Shown here: in pieces, positions 43,429 to 55,917 of the stretch | Numbering within the stretch: the stretch's first letter is position 1 | How the letters are laid out: every line of letters begins with the position of its first letter | Origin: Xenorhabdus szentirmaii DSM 16338 | GTDB lineage: Bacteria; Pseudomonadota; Gammaproteobacteria; Enterobacterales; Enterobacteriaceae | Length of the DNA stretch: 64,000 nt | NCBI RefSeq assembly: GCF_002632585.1 | Contig: NZ_NIBV01000002.1 | Coordinates: forward strand, 503,423-567,422 | Reading direction: 5' to 3' | Program-made: the position numbers and the translations under genes | The notes under the pieces: model-generated | The model's input: only the letters and a program-made list of their open reading frames with translations | Told to the model about the DNA's origin: nothing | Database searches by the model: none

Positions 43429-44157
43429 TCAGTGTGACAAAAAATGAGCAAAAGCAGTTGATTGAGGGTGAGTAAAGTGCGATGCATCACCTTTTTCAAT
43501 AATGTGCCCTTGTTCCATATAGATAACCTGACTTGCTGTTTTGCGAGCCAGTTCCACTTCATGGGTTACGATAATTTGGGTTATGCCCGTTTCCGACAGC
43601 TCTTTAATAATATCAATGAGTTGAGAGGTAATTTCGGGATCGAGTGCAGCTGAGGGCTCATCAAATAGCAGAACTTGTGGCTCCATCATTAATGCCCGTG
43701 CAATGGCTACACGTTGTTGTTGCCCACCGGAAAGGTGCAATGGAAAACGGTGGGTGAACTCGGCTAAACGAAGACGTGAGAGTAGCTTTTCTGCCTTTTC
43801 CCGTGCTTGTTGTTTAGGTAATTTTAATACTCGGCAAGGAGCTTCAATCAGGTTATCCATTACATTTAAATGTGGCCACAGATTGTATTGCTGGAAAACC
43901 ATACCGATTTTTTGCCGTAATGCCCTGATTTCTTTATGGCTGGGTTGCTGTTTGAAATCAAATTGATGCGTTGCTACATTGAGTTGCCCGGATTGAGGCA
44001 TTTCCAACAGATTCAAAACACGTAGCAAAGAACTTTTGCCCGCTCCACTAGGCCCCAGCAGCACCAGAATCTCTCCCGATGTACATTCAAAATTGATATC
44101 GAACAGAGCCTGATGCGTGCCATAGAAACAATTGACGTTTTTTAATTGAATGTTCAT
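43429..44157 (-). CDS. artP: arginine ABC transporter ATP-binding protein ArtP
   Basis: The 242-residue ATPase energises arginine uptake. Walker A is [15 protein letters not shown] near residue 35, the signature is [16 protein letters not shown], Walker B is [14 protein letters not shown], and the switch His is in VTHEVELAR. It is the first gene of artP-artI-artQ-artM; a 142-base gap with an ERIC-like scrap separates it from artI. Confidence 0.94.
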   Translation of the reverse strand: MNIQLKNVNCFYGTHQALFDINFECTSGEILVLLGPSGAGKSSLLRVLNLLEMPQSGQLNVATHQFDFKQQPSHKEIRALRQKIGMVFQQYNLWPHLNVMDNLIEAPCRVLKLPKQQAREKAEKLLSRLRLAEFTHRFPLHLSGGQQQRVAIARALMMEPQVLLFDEPSAALDPEITSQLIDIIKELSETGITQIIVTHEVELARKTASQVIYMEQGHIIEKGDASHFTHPQSTAFAHFLSH

Positions 44158-44202
44158 GCGAAATATATGAATAGTTAAATGTTTGATTGGATATTAATCC
44201 TA

Positions 44203-44220
44203 TAAGAATAACTATGCAAT
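44203..44220 (-). promoter_or_regulatory. candidate ArgR box upstream of artP
   Basis: The core AGAAT-AACT-ATGCA matches the ARG box TGAAT-N4-ATTCA at 8 of 10 positions. E. coli art genes are repressed by ArgR with arginine. A second box is not clear. Confidence 0.3.
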
Positions 44221-44420
44221 AATGTCTGCATAAAATTGTTATTTTTATCAATTTTGCGAGTTAATTAATCATTTAAAAGGCATTTTTTAATCGTATTTAC
44301 CGTTTTACTCTTGTCTGTTCAGGTTGTTTTTTATCCTTCGGCGTGGGTTTTAGTCATTTTTAATCATGGCCCAGTCATGTTTTTACTCGGAGTATAGTAA
44401 AACCTCGCCTTTCAAGAAGG

Positions 44421-45323
44421 TTAATGAGTAAAGAATGCAATAAATAAGGGTGTCATTAAGCTTAATATAAAACCATGAACGATGGCGGCCGGTACGATCC
44501 CTGTACCACCACAGCGTTGTAAAATGGGCAAGGTAAAATCGATTGATGTTGCTCCGGTTAAACCTAGCGCCGTTGAACGATAGCGATTTATGAGTATTGG
44601 AATTAGCATAATGGATGCCAGTTCACGGGCCAAATCATTAAAGAATGCGGTGCTGCCGAGTACGGGGCCATAAGCCTCGCCGATCAAAATGCCAGACAGG
44701 GTATACCAACCGTATCCGGATGCGATGGCAAGCCCTGTTTTGGCAGGCAATCCAAGTAAAAATGCTGCCACTATTCCACCGATCAAGGAGCTGACCGCAA
44801 CCACTAGTGCAATAATTGCACCGCGGCGATTCAGTAAGGTTTGTTTTAGGTTCATGCCATTATTGCGTAATTGGATACCAACCAGAAACAGTAAAATAAT
44901 TAAAGCAAGTTCACTGGCTTGCTTGGAATGATTAAACCACGACCAGCCAGTTAGCCCGATAATAAATCCTACTATTAATGCACCGCATAATTTGACGGAA
45001 TCCAATGCCATATGTAACCGGGAAGGGGGCTTTTCTTGTTTATATGTGGCGATCTGCCATGGGTCGCGTTTATCCAAGAAAAACAGAGCTAATAGATTAG
45101 CAATAAAGATGCACAGAAAAAATGTTGTGGCATATAACAAAATAGAGAACAAATTGCTGTTTAAATTTTCCAGCATAGCAAGATTGAGACCCATCAGAAT
45201 AAGAATGGCATAAATCATGACATTGAGTAACCGGTTCACAAGAGTGAGTGTTGGTTTATGGCTGAGATGTATGAGGTAGCCTAGAATTAACGGCAGGAGA
45301 ATAATGAGTAGTCCTGAATACAT
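44421..45323 (-). CDS. lysO: lysine exporter LysO
   Basis: I start at ATG 45323 (300 residues, MYSGLLIILLPLILGYLI), matching E. coli LysO; the frame opens three codons earlier. The protein has about eight membrane segments. Conserved stretches are LALIILLFLVGIQLRNNGM, RRGAIIALVVAVSSLIGG and GATSIDFTLPILQRCGG, with an intramembrane Asp characteristic of the family. It exports lysine and protects against toxic analogues such as thialysine. Confidence 0.93.
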   Translation of the reverse strand: MYSGLLIILLPLILGYLIHLSHKPTLTLVNRLLNVMIYAILILMGLNLAMLENLNSNLFSILLYATTFFLCIFIANLLALFFLDKRDPWQIATYKQEKPPSRLHMALDSVKLCGALIVGFIIGLTGWSWFNHSKQASELALIILLFLVGIQLRNNGMNLKQTLLNRRGAIIALVVAVSSLIGGIVAAFLLGLPAKTGLAIASGYGWYTLSGILIGEAYGPVLGSTAFFNDLARELASIMLIPILINRYRSTALGLTGATSIDFTLPILQRCGGTGIVPAAIVHGFILSLMTPLFIAFFTH

Positions 45324-45540
45324 AATCCACATCCTGATATTATTAAGATAATTTTTTTATCTAATTCTAATAAGCAAAGCCAGCCATAAAGACCAACAAA
45401 CTGACTGAAACAAAAAATTTACACTGTAGCAACAAAAAGGGTAAAGGTAAAGATACTGAAATTCAACGCATTTTTTGTTTATTGAGAAGGTGAATGTTAT
45501 AAATAAGGATTAATGAAATTAAATACATAAAGAGGAGTAT

Positions 45541-45717
45541 ATGTTTCTGGGGAGTGTAAAGCTTTTTGATTTCAGAGACATAAATAAATTGTCACTAATG
45601 GTCATAAATAATTGCGAAATTTGGCTGAGCAATCTAAATATAGTAAGAGAGGGGAAGATAAAGTGCCGGCGCACGTGGTTGCCAATAGCACGCCACAAAC
45701 AACTGCCTGTGGCGTGA
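45541..45717 (+). CDS. candidate 58-codon small ORF
   Basis: An ATG at 45541 follows AGAGGAG with a four- to five-base spacer and opens a 58-residue frame starting MFLGSVKLFDFRDINKL. The C-terminal part is basic and its last codons fall inside a nine-bp inverted repeat (CACGCCACA / TGTGGCGTG, 45689-45716). I recognise no family, and chance in AT-rich sequence is possible. The rest of the lysO-cspD gap (45324-45743), where E. coli carries macAB and other genes, shows nothing else. Confidence 0.25.
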   Translation: MFLGSVKLFDFRDINKLSLMVINNCEIWLSNLNIVREGKIKCRRTWLPIARHKQLPVA

Positions 45718-45743
45718 GAATTACGAGTTTATAGACTGATAAT

Positions 45744-45974
45744 TTATTCTGATTCTAAGTTATTTTCCAGAGGCAGGGGGACAATAAGGCTTGCATGATT
45801 ACCTTTAGGGCCTTGATGAACATTGAAGTTCACTTTCTGTCCTGCTTTCAACGTCCTATAACCATCCATCTGAATGGTTGAATAGTGAGCGAATATGTCT
45901 TCACCTCCGCTGGTAGGACAAATAAATCCAAAGCCCTTTGCATTATTGAACCATTTAACAGTGCCTGTTTCCAT
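45744..45974 (-). CDS. cspD: CspD, stationary-phase cold-shock-like protein
   Basis: The 76-residue protein has the cold-shock fold motifs GTVKWFNNAKGFGFI and EDIFAHYS. CspD inhibits replication by binding single-stranded DNA in stationary phase. The position next to clpS and the length, slightly over the typical 70, separate it from CspA-type chaperones. It is divergent from clpS, with a 325-base gap (45975-46299) that has no further gene and must hold both promoters. Confidence 0.93.
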   Translation of the reverse strand: METGTVKWFNNAKGFGFICPTSGGEDIFAHYSTIQMDGYRTLKAGQKVNFNVHQGPKGNHASLIVPLPLENNLESE

Positions 45975-46299
45975 ACTTCTCTATCCCTCGTATCACGATT
46001 TCGGGTTTAGGAGTCACTAAAAATTTCAAAATATGAACAGACGCCCAGACAGGGCGGTGCTCATAAAATATACTCTAGTGAAATTCATTACGTCGTCAAG
46101 CATATAAACAACGTTACGCTACCCCAGATGGCTAAAGTTTGATATAGGTAACGATATCTGATTTTTAGATGAAATCCTTATTTGGGAAGACAAAGGCGGT
46201 AAAGCAGAGTGCCTTATGAAGTGATAAAATATGTGGTAGTAGAATGAAATGGTTCATACCGGACTCTTGCGTAAAAAATGAATATCCAGCGGAAGAATA

Positions 46300-46620
46300 A
46301 TGACTGAGTTTTATAACGATTTGAAAAGTGAAGAGTTTATTAAGGAAGATGCAAAACAGAAACTTCAACCTCCGTCACTGTATAAGGTTATTTTGAACAA
46401 TGACGATTATACCCCTATGGAGTTTGTGGTTGACGTATTGCGAAAGTTCTTTTCTTATGATGTTGAACGAGCAACGCAACTAATGCTGGATGTCCATAAC
46501 CAAGGGAAAGCAGTTTGCGGAATTTATACGGCAGAGGTCGCAGAAACTAAAGCTGCGCAAGTGAACATGTATGCTAAAGAGCACGAGCATCCATTACTTT
46601 GCACGCTAGAAAGGGTTTGA
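46300..46620 (+). CDS. clpS: ClpS, N-end rule adaptor
   Basis: The 106-residue adaptor delivers proteins with destabilising N-terminal residues to ClpAP. The unstructured N-terminal tail (residues 1-25) precedes the core, with the substrate-pocket residues in [17 protein letters not shown] and the loop [18 protein letters not shown]. It is followed 31 bases later by clpA, and Aat, encoded nearby, generates its substrates. Confidence 0.96.
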   Translation: MTEFYNDLKSEEFIKEDAKQKLQPPSLYKVILNNDDYTPMEFVVDVLRKFFSYDVERATQLMLDVHNQGKAVCGIYTAEVAETKAAQVNMYAKEHEHPLLCTLERV

Positions 46621-46651
46621 TCTGGCTTACTGATTTTAGGAGGAGGTGCTT

Positions 46652-48937
46652 ATGCTCAATCAAGAACTGGAGCTTAGTCTCAACATTGCTTTTGCCAAAG
46701 CAAGGGATAACAGACATGAATTTATGACTGTAGAGCACCTGTTGCTGGCGTTGTTAAGTAACACATCAGCGCGAGAAGCACTGGAGGCTTGTAAAGTCGA
46801 CTTGGCGATGTTACGCCAGGAGTTGGAGAGTTTTATTTCACAAACTACCCCGTTGTTATCTGAAGACGATGATAGGGATACCCAACCTACATTAAGTTTT
46901 CAGCGAGTCTTGCAACGTGCGGTCTTTCATGTGCAATCTTCGGGGCGCTCAGAAGTTTCCGGGGCGAACGTTTTGGTTGCCATTTTCAGTGAACAGGAGT
47001 CTCAGGCTGCTTATTTACTGCGTAAGCATGACGTGAGCCGGCTGGATATCGTGAATTTCATTTCTCACGGTACGCGTAAAGATGAAATGGATAATAATTC
47101 TCATTCCAGCCTTAATCCTGTTCAGGAAGAACAAGTCATCAGTGAAGACAGGCTGGAAAATTTCACCATCAACCTGAATCAATTGGCACAGAAAGGTCAG
47201 ATTGATCCTCTGGTCGGGCGTCATCATGAATTGGACAGAACAATTCAGGTTCTGTGTCGCCGTCGCAAGAATAACCCTCTGTTTGTCGGGGAGTCAGGTG
47301 TTGGCAAGACGGCCATTGCAGAAGGGCTTGCATGGTGTATTGTTCAGAAAAATGTTCCTGAAGTGATGCAGGGTTGCACTATCTATTCTTTGGATATTGG
47401 TTCGTTACTGGCCGGTACGAAGTATCGTGGTGATTTTGAGAAGCGCTTCAAAGCATTGCTAAAAACCCTGGAACAAGACAGCAAAAGTATTCTCTTTATT
47501 GATGAAATTCATACAATTATCGGTGCTGGCGCAGCTTCAGGCGGTCAGGTTGATGCCGCTAATCTCATCAAGCCGCTGTTATCTGGCGGGCGTATCCGGG
47601 TTATTGGTTCGACGACTTACCATGAATTCAGCAATATCTTTGAGAAAGATCGTGCATTGGCCCGGCGGTTCCAGAAGATTGATATTCTTGAGCCTTCACC
47701 TGAAGAAACAGTACAAATTATTAACGGGCTACGTGCAAAATATGAGGCGCATCACGGCGTCCGTTATACGGCGAAAGCCATTCGTGCTGCGGTTGAGCTT
47801 TCGGTAAAATATATTACGGATCGCCACTTACCGGATAAAGCTATTGATGTCATTGATGAAGCTGGTGCAAAGACAAAATTGGTGCCGGTCAGCCGCCGTA
47901 AAAAAACGATTAATGTTGCTGATATTGAATCCGTTGTGGCACGTATAGCCCGAATTCCGGAAAAAACAGTGTCAGCCAGTGATAAAGATATATTGAGAAC
48001 ACTGGATGACCGTTTGAAGATGCTGGTTTTTGGTCAGGATAATGCAATCGCTGCCTTAACAGAAGCAATCAAAATGAGCCGTGCCGGATTGGGGCAGGAT
48101 TATAAACCTGTCGGATCTTTCCTGTTTGCGGGACCTACAGGGGTCGGTAAAACGGAAGTGACGGTTCAACTAGCCAAGGTATTGAATATCAAATTACTGC
48201 GATTTGATATGTCAGAATACATGGAACGCCATACTGTGAGCCGTTTAATTGGCGCTCCACCAGGGTATGTGGGATATGATCAGGGAGGCTTGCTGACTGA
48301 TGCGATTATTAAACACCCACATTCTGTTTTGCTGCTGGACGAAATTGAGAAAGCCCATCCGGAAGTTTTCAACTTGTTGTTACAAGTGATGGATAACGGC
48401 ACGTTAACGGATAATAACGGCCGCAAAGCAGATTTTCGCAATGTTATTCTGGTAATGACGACTAATGCGGGAGTACGTGAAGTACAGCGTAAATCCATCG
48501 GTTTCTCTGTGCAGGATAACAGCACAGATGGAATGGAAGAGATTAAACGCATTTTTACGCCTGAATTTCGTAATCGCCTTGATGGCATTATATGGTTCGA
48601 TGCACTCTCTGCTGAGGTTATTCAACAAGTTGTTGATAAATTTATTGTTGAATTACAAGCTCAATTGGATGAAAAAGGTGTTTCTCTGGAAGTTAGTGCA
48701 GATGCTCGTCAATGGCTTTGTGATAAAGGCTATGATAAAGCAATGGGAGCACGCCCCATGACCAGGGTGATACAGGATAATCTGAAGAAACCATTGGCGA
48801 ATGAGTTGCTATTTGGTTCATTGGTGCACGGAGGTTCGGTCAGGATCAATCTGGATAAGGGGAAACAGACACTGACATATGATTTCAAAAGCGCCCAGAG
48901 TTCGAACAAGAAGAAATCAGAAGATGCCGTTTTATAA
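46652..48937 (+). CDS. clpA: ClpA, AAA+ unfoldase of ClpAP
   Basis: I start at ATG 46652 (761 residues), with AGGAGG about six bases upstream; the GTG at 46646 is less likely. The N-domain (about 1-140) binds ClpS. D1 has Walker A GESGVGKTAIAEG and Walker B SILFIDEIHTIIGAG. D2 has GPTGVGKTEVT and LLLDEIEKAHP. The IGL-type ClpP loop is seen as IGFSVQ. It unfolds substrates for ClpP in an ATP-dependent manner. Confidence 0.97.
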   Translation: MLNQELELSLNIAFAKARDNRHEFMTVEHLLLALLSNTSAREALEACKVDLAMLRQELESFISQTTPLLSEDDDRDTQPTLSFQRVLQRAVFHVQSSGRSEVSGANVLVAIFSEQESQAAYLLRKHDVSRLDIVNFISHGTRKDEMDNNSHSSLNPVQEEQVISEDRLENFTINLNQLAQKGQIDPLVGRHHELDRTIQVLCRRRKNNPLFVGESGVGKTAIAEGLAWCIVQKNVPEVMQGCTIYSLDIGSLLAGTKYRGDFEKRFKALLKTLEQDSKSILFIDEIHTIIGAGAASGGQVDAANLIKPLLSGGRIRVIGSTTYHEFSNIFEKDRALARRFQKIDILEPSPEETVQIINGLRAKYEAHHGVRYTAKAIRAAVELSVKYITDRHLPDKAIDVIDEAGAKTKLVPVSRRKKTINVADIESVVARIARIPEKTVSASDKDILRTLDDRLKMLVFGQDNAIAALTEAIKMSRAGLGQDYKPVGSFLFAGPTGVGKTEVTVQLAKVLNIKLLRFDMSEYMERHTVSRLIGAPPGYVGYDQGGLLTDAIIKHPHSVLLLDEIEKAHPEVFNLLLQVMDNGTLTDNNGRKADFRNVILVMTTNAGVREVQRKSIGFSVQDNSTDGMEEIKRIFTPEFRNRLDGIIWFDALSAEVIQQVVDKFIVELQAQLDEKGVSLEVSADARQWLCDKGYDKAMGARPMTRVIQDNLKKPLANELLFGSLVHGGSVRINLDKGKQTLTYDFKSAQSSNKKKSEDAVL

Positions 48938-48962
48938 CGCCATATAACAGCGATAAGCGACG

Positions 48963-48986
48963 CCACAGGTGATATATCACCTGTGG
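48963..48986. terminator. perfect palindrome between clpA and infA
   Basis: CCACAGGTGATA and its exact complement make a 24-base palindrome between convergent clpA and infA. No long T-run follows on either side. In E. coli the tRNA gene serW lies in this gap; none is present here. Confidence 0.55.
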
Positions 48987-49003
48987 TAAACGAGCACGAA
49001 CTA

Positions 49004-49222
<219 letters not shown>

Positions 49223-49378
49223 CTAATCCTCTAATTGTAACAACCATGATTTTTAACCGGCAAGATAATGCCGAAAAACCCTCATTATGTAAAGGAATGT
49301 CGTATTTTAAACCATCATTTTACGTATAATAAATAGCGACATTTCCACCGTGAACAGTCTTTACTCCCTAAAAAATAA

Positions 49379-50068
49379 CTATAAATCCAGTGATTGTGTA
49401 GACCAACATCCTGATTGTAATGACTGTTCTCTGAATTGATAAAGATACTTAAGGAACTTTTTCCTTTGAATATTCTTGGCACCCAGCGATTCTGTGTGGT
49501 TATTTAGCACCTGACAGTCAAATAACTGGCCTCCGTGATGGAGAAAATGGTGATAGAATGCCACAAAAGCGCACTTAGAAGCATTCTCCATTTTGCTAAA
49601 CATAGATTCACCACAAAATAGTGTGCCTATACACACGCCATATAAGCCCCCCACAAGTTGGTTGTCATACCAGACTTCAACTGAATGGGCCATTCCTTCC
49701 TGATGTAGGGTTTGGTAACCTAATTGAACATCTGAGCCGATCCAAGTTCCTTCTTGTCGTTGGGCACAATTATATATTACTTCATCAAACGAATAGTTTA
49801 CCGTAATTTGGTAAGGATGTTTGCGAATAAAACGGCGTAATGTCCGTCCCATATGTAATTCACCCGGAACCAGCACTGCACGAGGGTCTGGAGACCACCA
49901 CAAAGGAGGTTCGTGGGGTGAATACCATGGAAATATTCCTTCATGATACGCCACTTTGAGGCGTTCTGCACTTAAGTCTCCACCAAAAGCCAATAAACCA
50001 TTCGGTTCAGCTAGGGCATTGGCTGGATGGGGAAATTCATATGAGTTATCCAGTTGAGCTATCAACAT
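49379..50068 (-). CDS. aat: leucyl/phenylalanyl-tRNA-protein transferase
   Basis: Aat attaches Leu or Phe to proteins with N-terminal Lys or Arg, making ClpS-ClpAP substrates. I choose ATG 50068 (229 residues), with GGAG upstream; a GTG at 50080 would overlap that site. Motifs include [29 protein letters not shown]-type [10 protein letters not shown], and [15 protein letters not shown]. It lies eight bases after the cydC stop. Confidence 0.95.
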   Translation of the reverse strand: MLIAQLDNSYEFPHPANALAEPNGLLAFGGDLSAERLKVAYHEGIFPWYSPHEPPLWWSPDPRAVLVPGELHMGRTLRRFIRKHPYQITVNYSFDEVIYNCAQRQEGTWIGSDVQLGYQTLHQEGMAHSVEVWYDNQLVGGLYGVCIGTLFCGESMFSKMENASKCAFVAFYHHFLHHGGQLFDCQVLNNHTESLGAKNIQRKKFLKYLYQFREQSLQSGCWSTQSLDL

Positions 50069-50076
50069 AAAATAAA

Positions 50077-51819
50077 TCACTCCTGCTCAAGGTAGCTCTG
50101 CCGTTGATAAAATTGATAATAGCGTCCTTGTTGAGCCAATAGTGCATCGTGTTTTCCGCGTTCTATAATATGTCCATTATCCATAACGCAGATCTGATCC
50201 ATATGTTGTAAGCCGGTTAAACGGTGTGTAACGACAATTAATGTCTTGTGCTGACAACTATGGCGCAATAAAGACAGAATTTGTTGTTCGGTATTTATAT
50301 CGAGCCCTTCTGTTGGCTCATCTAAAAGCATTAAAGGAGCATCATGCAGCAGGGCTCTGGCAATGCCTAAACGACGTTGTTCGCCACCAGAAAGCTGTCG
50401 GCCACCGTCGCCCATCCAACAGTTCAGTTTCTCATCAGTATATAGTAAGTTCCCCAATCCCACTTTTTTCAGCACGATTTCTAATTCATCATCAGTGGCA
50501 TTAGGTTTTGCCAATAAAAGATTCTCACGCAGTGTGTGACTGAAGACATGTATCCGCTGGGGCACGACAGATATCATTGAACGAAGAGTGGCTTCTTCGT
50601 AACTGGAAATAGGCTGTTTATTGAGGGTGATTTCTCCTCCATCAGCATTCCAGGCGCGGGTTATTAACTGTAAGAGGGTTGATTTTCCGCATCCTGTTTT
50701 TCCCAGTAAAGCAATATGCTCGCCTGATTTGAGGGACAGAGAAATATTTTTCAATACCGGCAGGGGCTGATTAGGGTAAGTGAAATCAACATCTTTTATC
50801 TCAAGACTGAGATGATGACTCATTTGTGGACCATGATCAGGAAAAATAATTTCAGGCTTCTGGTGCATTAATTGGGATACTCGAGTTGCAGATGAGAGCA
50901 CTTGCCCCATATGTTGAAATGCGACAGTAACCGGGGCAAGAGCCTCAAAGGCTGCAAGAGTGCAAAATGCCACTAACGCGATGAGTGCACCAGGCTGACC
51001 ATATTCTCCAAAACCTGCGGCACTTAACCAAAGCATCAAGGTGACTGTCATGCCGGTAGAGAAAATCATGACTGCCTGTGAAAGCCCTGTTAAGTGAGCC
51101 TGATTTTGTTGGTTTTTCAACCATGAGGATTCAACTTCAGTCATTGTCTGGCGAAAGCGTCTGAGTGCGCCGAATACCGTCAATTCAGCTTGCCCTTGCA
51201 ATGCACTGGTCAGTAACGTGCGATATTGACCACGTTGGGCTGTGATGTTCCTGCCATAAGACTTTCCTGCATGATAAAACGCAAAAGGCAATATCAGCAG
51301 CAATCCCAACATGATACCGCCAAGAGTATAGGCCAGTGTGATATCAAGAAAAGCTAATCCGAATGTCAGCACTACAATAACAACAAATGAGGCCAGAACG
51401 GGGGAAATTACCCGCAGATAGAGGTGATCCAATGTTTCGACATCGGCAACAAGCCTATTTAGCACTTCTCCCTGACGGAAACGGGCAATACCGCCCGGAG
51501 AAAGGGGCAGGATCTTCTGAAAAGCAAAAACACGTAAGTGGGCTAATACACGGAATGTGGCATCATGGCTGACAAGCCGTTCACCGTAGCGCCCGGCTGT
51601 CCGGAAAATGGCCGCGCCACGGACTCCCGCGGCAGGTAGCATATAATTAAACGTGTATAGCCCTTCGAATCCGACAAAAGCAGTGCCGGCAAGAAACCAG
51701 CCGGAAAGAGTCAGCAGGCCGATGCTGGCCAATAAAGTAACAATGGCCAACACCATACCCAAACTAATCAGAAACCAATGGCGGCGGTAGAGTGCGAGAA
51801 ATGGAAATAAAACACGCAT
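50077..51819 (-). CDS. cydC: CydC, subunit of the heme/thiol ABC exporter
   Basis: The 580-residue half-transporter has six N-terminal helices. The ATPase domain has [13 protein letters not shown] near residue 375, [15 protein letters not shown] and [12 protein letters not shown]. CydDC exports glutathione and cysteine and affects heme loading, and it is needed for cytochrome bd assembly. The start comes two bases after the cydD stop. Confidence 0.95.
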   Translation of the reverse strand: MRVLFPFLALYRRHWFLISLGMVLAIVTLLASIGLLTLSGWFLAGTAFVGFEGLYTFNYMLPAAGVRGAAIFRTAGRYGERLVSHDATFRVLAHLRVFAFQKILPLSPGGIARFRQGEVLNRLVADVETLDHLYLRVISPVLASFVVIVVLTFGLAFLDITLAYTLGGIMLGLLLILPFAFYHAGKSYGRNITAQRGQYRTLLTSALQGQAELTVFGALRRFRQTMTEVESSWLKNQQNQAHLTGLSQAVMIFSTGMTVTLMLWLSAAGFGEYGQPGALIALVAFCTLAAFEALAPVTVAFQHMGQVLSSATRVSQLMHQKPEIIFPDHGPQMSHHLSLEIKDVDFTYPNQPLPVLKNISLSLKSGEHIALLGKTGCGKSTLLQLITRAWNADGGEITLNKQPISSYEEATLRSMISVVPQRIHVFSHTLRENLLLAKPNATDDELEIVLKKVGLGNLLYTDEKLNCWMGDGGRQLSGGEQRRLGIARALLHDAPLMLLDEPTEGLDINTEQQILSLLRHSCQHKTLIVVTHRLTGLQHMDQICVMDNGHIIERGKHDALLAQQGRYYQFYQRQSYLEQE

Positions 51820-51821
51820 GA

Positions 51822-53591
51822 TTAAAGCTCCACACTGCGATGAGACAACAGATGAGAAAATGCCCCTTGGGACTGATATAAAGTGTTATAGTCACCTTTC
51901 TCAATTATCAGTCCATTCTCCATAACCCAAATCTGGTCATATGTCAGTGTTTCTTCCAATAAATGAGTGACCAGCAGTGTTGCTTGCTGGTAAGAAGCTT
52001 GGTTTAACGCTGACATCACGCGTTGTTCACTGTGCGCATCAAGGCTCGCGGCGGGTTCATCTAACAGCAATAATTGGCAAGGGCGTAATAACGCGCGTGC
52101 TACGGCGACACGCTGAGCTTGCCCGACGGATAAACGGGCAGCATTATCACCTAAAACTGTATTAATCCCGTCAGGTAAATCATCAATAAACTCACTGACA
52201 TAAGCCTTTTCCATGACATCATTCAGTTGCTCTTGGGTTGCATCATATTGACCAAGGCGAATATTTTCTAACAATGTTTGTTCCGGAAGATGTGGATTTT
52301 GCCCAACCCAATTGAGGTGTTCCCGCCAGTTAGCGAGATTAAGTTCCTGTAGTTCGATGCCATTAATTTTCAGGGAGCCTCGATAAGGCAAAAACCCTAG
52401 CAGCACATTGATCAGGGAACTTTTCCCAGCCCCGCTTTTTCCGACCAGAGCAATCCGTTGATGTTTATCTATGATGAAATTTAAAGGGCCAGCAAGGCGG
52501 TGACCATTATGGGACAGAATTTCCAGCTCACAGGCTTCAATGATAATGGGGTCTTCATTGGATAATGTTTTTTCACCCTCGGTGACCTGTTGTTCACCAT
52601 CACTGCTAAGCAGGGTGAAAAGTGACTCTGCTGCTCCGACGGCTTGGGCTTTTGCATGATAAAACGTCCCTAAGTCGCGGAGAGGCTGAAAAAACTCAGG
52701 GGCAAGAATTAAAGCGAGAAAACCGGCAAACAAAGTCACTTCCATCCCATAGCTGCCAAAGTGTAATTCGCCCAGATAGGAAAAACCAAAATAGACAGCA
52801 ACAACGGCGATAGATACTGCGGCAAAAAACTCCAGTACAGCTGAAGATAAAAATGCCATGCGCAGCACTTCCATTGTTCTCTGGCGAAAATCTTCTGTTG
52901 ACTCTGTAATCTGCTTGACTTCGGCATCGCCACGATGGAAGAGACGTAAAGTTTCCAATCCCCGTAAACGATCAAGAAAATTACCGCTTAACCGGCTAAG
53001 GGCAACAAAATTGCGTCGGTTAGCATCAGCCGCACCTAATCCCACTAACGCCATGAAAAGAGGGATTAAAGGGGCCGTAATAAGCAAAATTAATCCGGCT
53101 GCCCAATTGACAGGAAATACGGTAATCAGGATTAAAGTGGGGATCAAGGCAGCCAGAGTCATTTGGGGGAGATAGCGGGAATAAAAATCCTGCATATCTT
53201 CTATTTGTTCCAGAATAATGGTTGCCCAGCTTCCGGCGGGTTTTCCCTTAACCCAGACAGGCCCCAGCTGCTCCAATTTATCTAACACCATATTGCGTAT
53301 TTTCTGGCGTACAACCTGACCACAGATAAATCCGACACGTTCCCTGATGGCATTGATGACCGCACGCATTGTGAAGGCTGCTGCCAGCATGAGAAACTGA
53401 TTGATAAGATTTTCGCGGGGAACATTATCCATGATCAGAGATTGGAGAATCGACGCTAAGAGCCAGGCTTGAGAGATGATAAGTAATCCGCTGATTAGGC
53501 CGAGTAGCATAGATAAACGAAGCCACCGACGAGCAGGAGCACTTTGTTGTCTCAGCCATCGAACAAGTTCAGATTGTCTTGTTTTGTCCAT
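51822..53591 (-). CDS. cydD: CydD, subunit of the heme/thiol ABC exporter
   Basis: The 589-residue half-transporter has a membrane domain (about residues 20-320) and an ATPase domain with [16 protein letters not shown] near residue 385, LSVGQAQRVAVARAL (a variant signature) and LLLDEPAASLD. It pairs with CydC. trxB lies upstream on the same strand behind its own terminator. Confidence 0.95.
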   Translation of the reverse strand: MDKTRQSELVRWLRQQSAPARRWLRLSMLLGLISGLLIISQAWLLASILQSLIMDNVPRENLINQFLMLAAAFTMRAVINAIRERVGFICGQVVRQKIRNMVLDKLEQLGPVWVKGKPAGSWATIILEQIEDMQDFYSRYLPQMTLAALIPTLILITVFPVNWAAGLILLITAPLIPLFMALVGLGAADANRRNFVALSRLSGNFLDRLRGLETLRLFHRGDAEVKQITESTEDFRQRTMEVLRMAFLSSAVLEFFAAVSIAVVAVYFGFSYLGELHFGSYGMEVTLFAGFLALILAPEFFQPLRDLGTFYHAKAQAVGAAESLFTLLSSDGEQQVTEGEKTLSNEDPIIIEACELEILSHNGHRLAGPLNFIIDKHQRIALVGKSGAGKSSLINVLLGFLPYRGSLKINGIELQELNLANWREHLNWVGQNPHLPEQTLLENIRLGQYDATQEQLNDVMEKAYVSEFIDDLPDGINTVLGDNAARLSVGQAQRVAVARALLRPCQLLLLDEPAASLDAHSEQRVMSALNQASYQQATLLVTHLLEETLTYDQIWVMENGLIIEKGDYNTLYQSQGAFSHLLSHRSVEL

Positions 53592-53654
53592 AAGAAAGTT
53601 TCTGATTAGATGGTGAAGATATTCAATATCAAAACAAGCATTATATTACTTGTT

Positions 53655-53682
53655 AAAAAGCGCTATCTAAATAGCGCCTTTA
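53655..53682 (-). terminator. terminator after trxB
   Basis: On the minus strand AAGGCGCTAT pairs with ATAGCGCTTTTT around four bases, followed by T residues. It separates trxB from cydDC. Confidence 0.85.
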
Positions 53683-53698
53683 AGGGGGGACAGATTAT

Positions 53699-55289
<1,591 letters not shown>

Positions 55290-55784
55290 ATGATTGATAA
55301 TAAAAAGCGTCCAGGAAAAGATCTTGACCGCATAGACCGCAATATCCTTAACGAACTGCAAAAAGACGGCCGCATTTCTAACGTGGAGTTATCCAAGCGG
55401 GTTGGTTTATCACCAACACCTTGTTTGGAGCGTGTGCGCCGTTTGGAGCGTCAAGGTTTTATTTCTGGCTACACAGCGTTGCTGAACCCTCATTACTTGG
55501 ATGCATCATTATTAGTATTCGTTGAAATTACACTGAATCGTGGCGCAGCGGATGTATTTGAACAATTCAATACAGCTGTTCAGAAATTAGAAGAAATTCA
55601 AGAATGTCATTTAGTTTCTGGTGATTTTGACTATTTGTTGAAAACACGCGTGCCAGATATGTCTGCATACCGTAAGTTATTGGGCGAAACTTTGTTGCGT
55701 CTTCCTGGTGTTAACGATACCCGTACTTATGTTGTTATGGAAGAAGTGAAGCAAAGCAACCGTCTGGTCATCAAGACCCGCTAA
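55290..55784 (+). CDS. lrp: leucine-responsive regulatory protein
   Basis: The 164-residue global regulator is nearly identical to E. coli Lrp. The N-terminal helix-turn-helix is in [28 protein letters not shown]; the C-terminal RAM domain, which senses leucine, includes [17 protein letters not shown]. In Xenorhabdus Lrp is reported as a master switch of symbiosis and phenotypic variation. ftsK follows on the same strand. Confidence 0.98.
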   Translation: MIDNKKRPGKDLDRIDRNILNELQKDGRISNVELSKRVGLSPTPCLERVRRLERQGFISGYTALLNPHYLDASLLVFVEITLNRGAADVFEQFNTAVQKLEEIQECHLVSGDFDYLLKTRVPDMSAYRKLLGETLLRLPGVNDTRTYVVMEEVKQSNRLVIKTR

Positions 55785-55917
55785 ACTTTATCTAAAATGC
55801 ACAGATGCAAAACAGGAAAAATTTAGGTACACTCCTGTGTATGCATACAGCTTCAACGCTGAGCAATCCTCAGCGTTGTTCCGTTTAATCAACAGGAAAA
55901 CACCTGGAGATCCTTTC

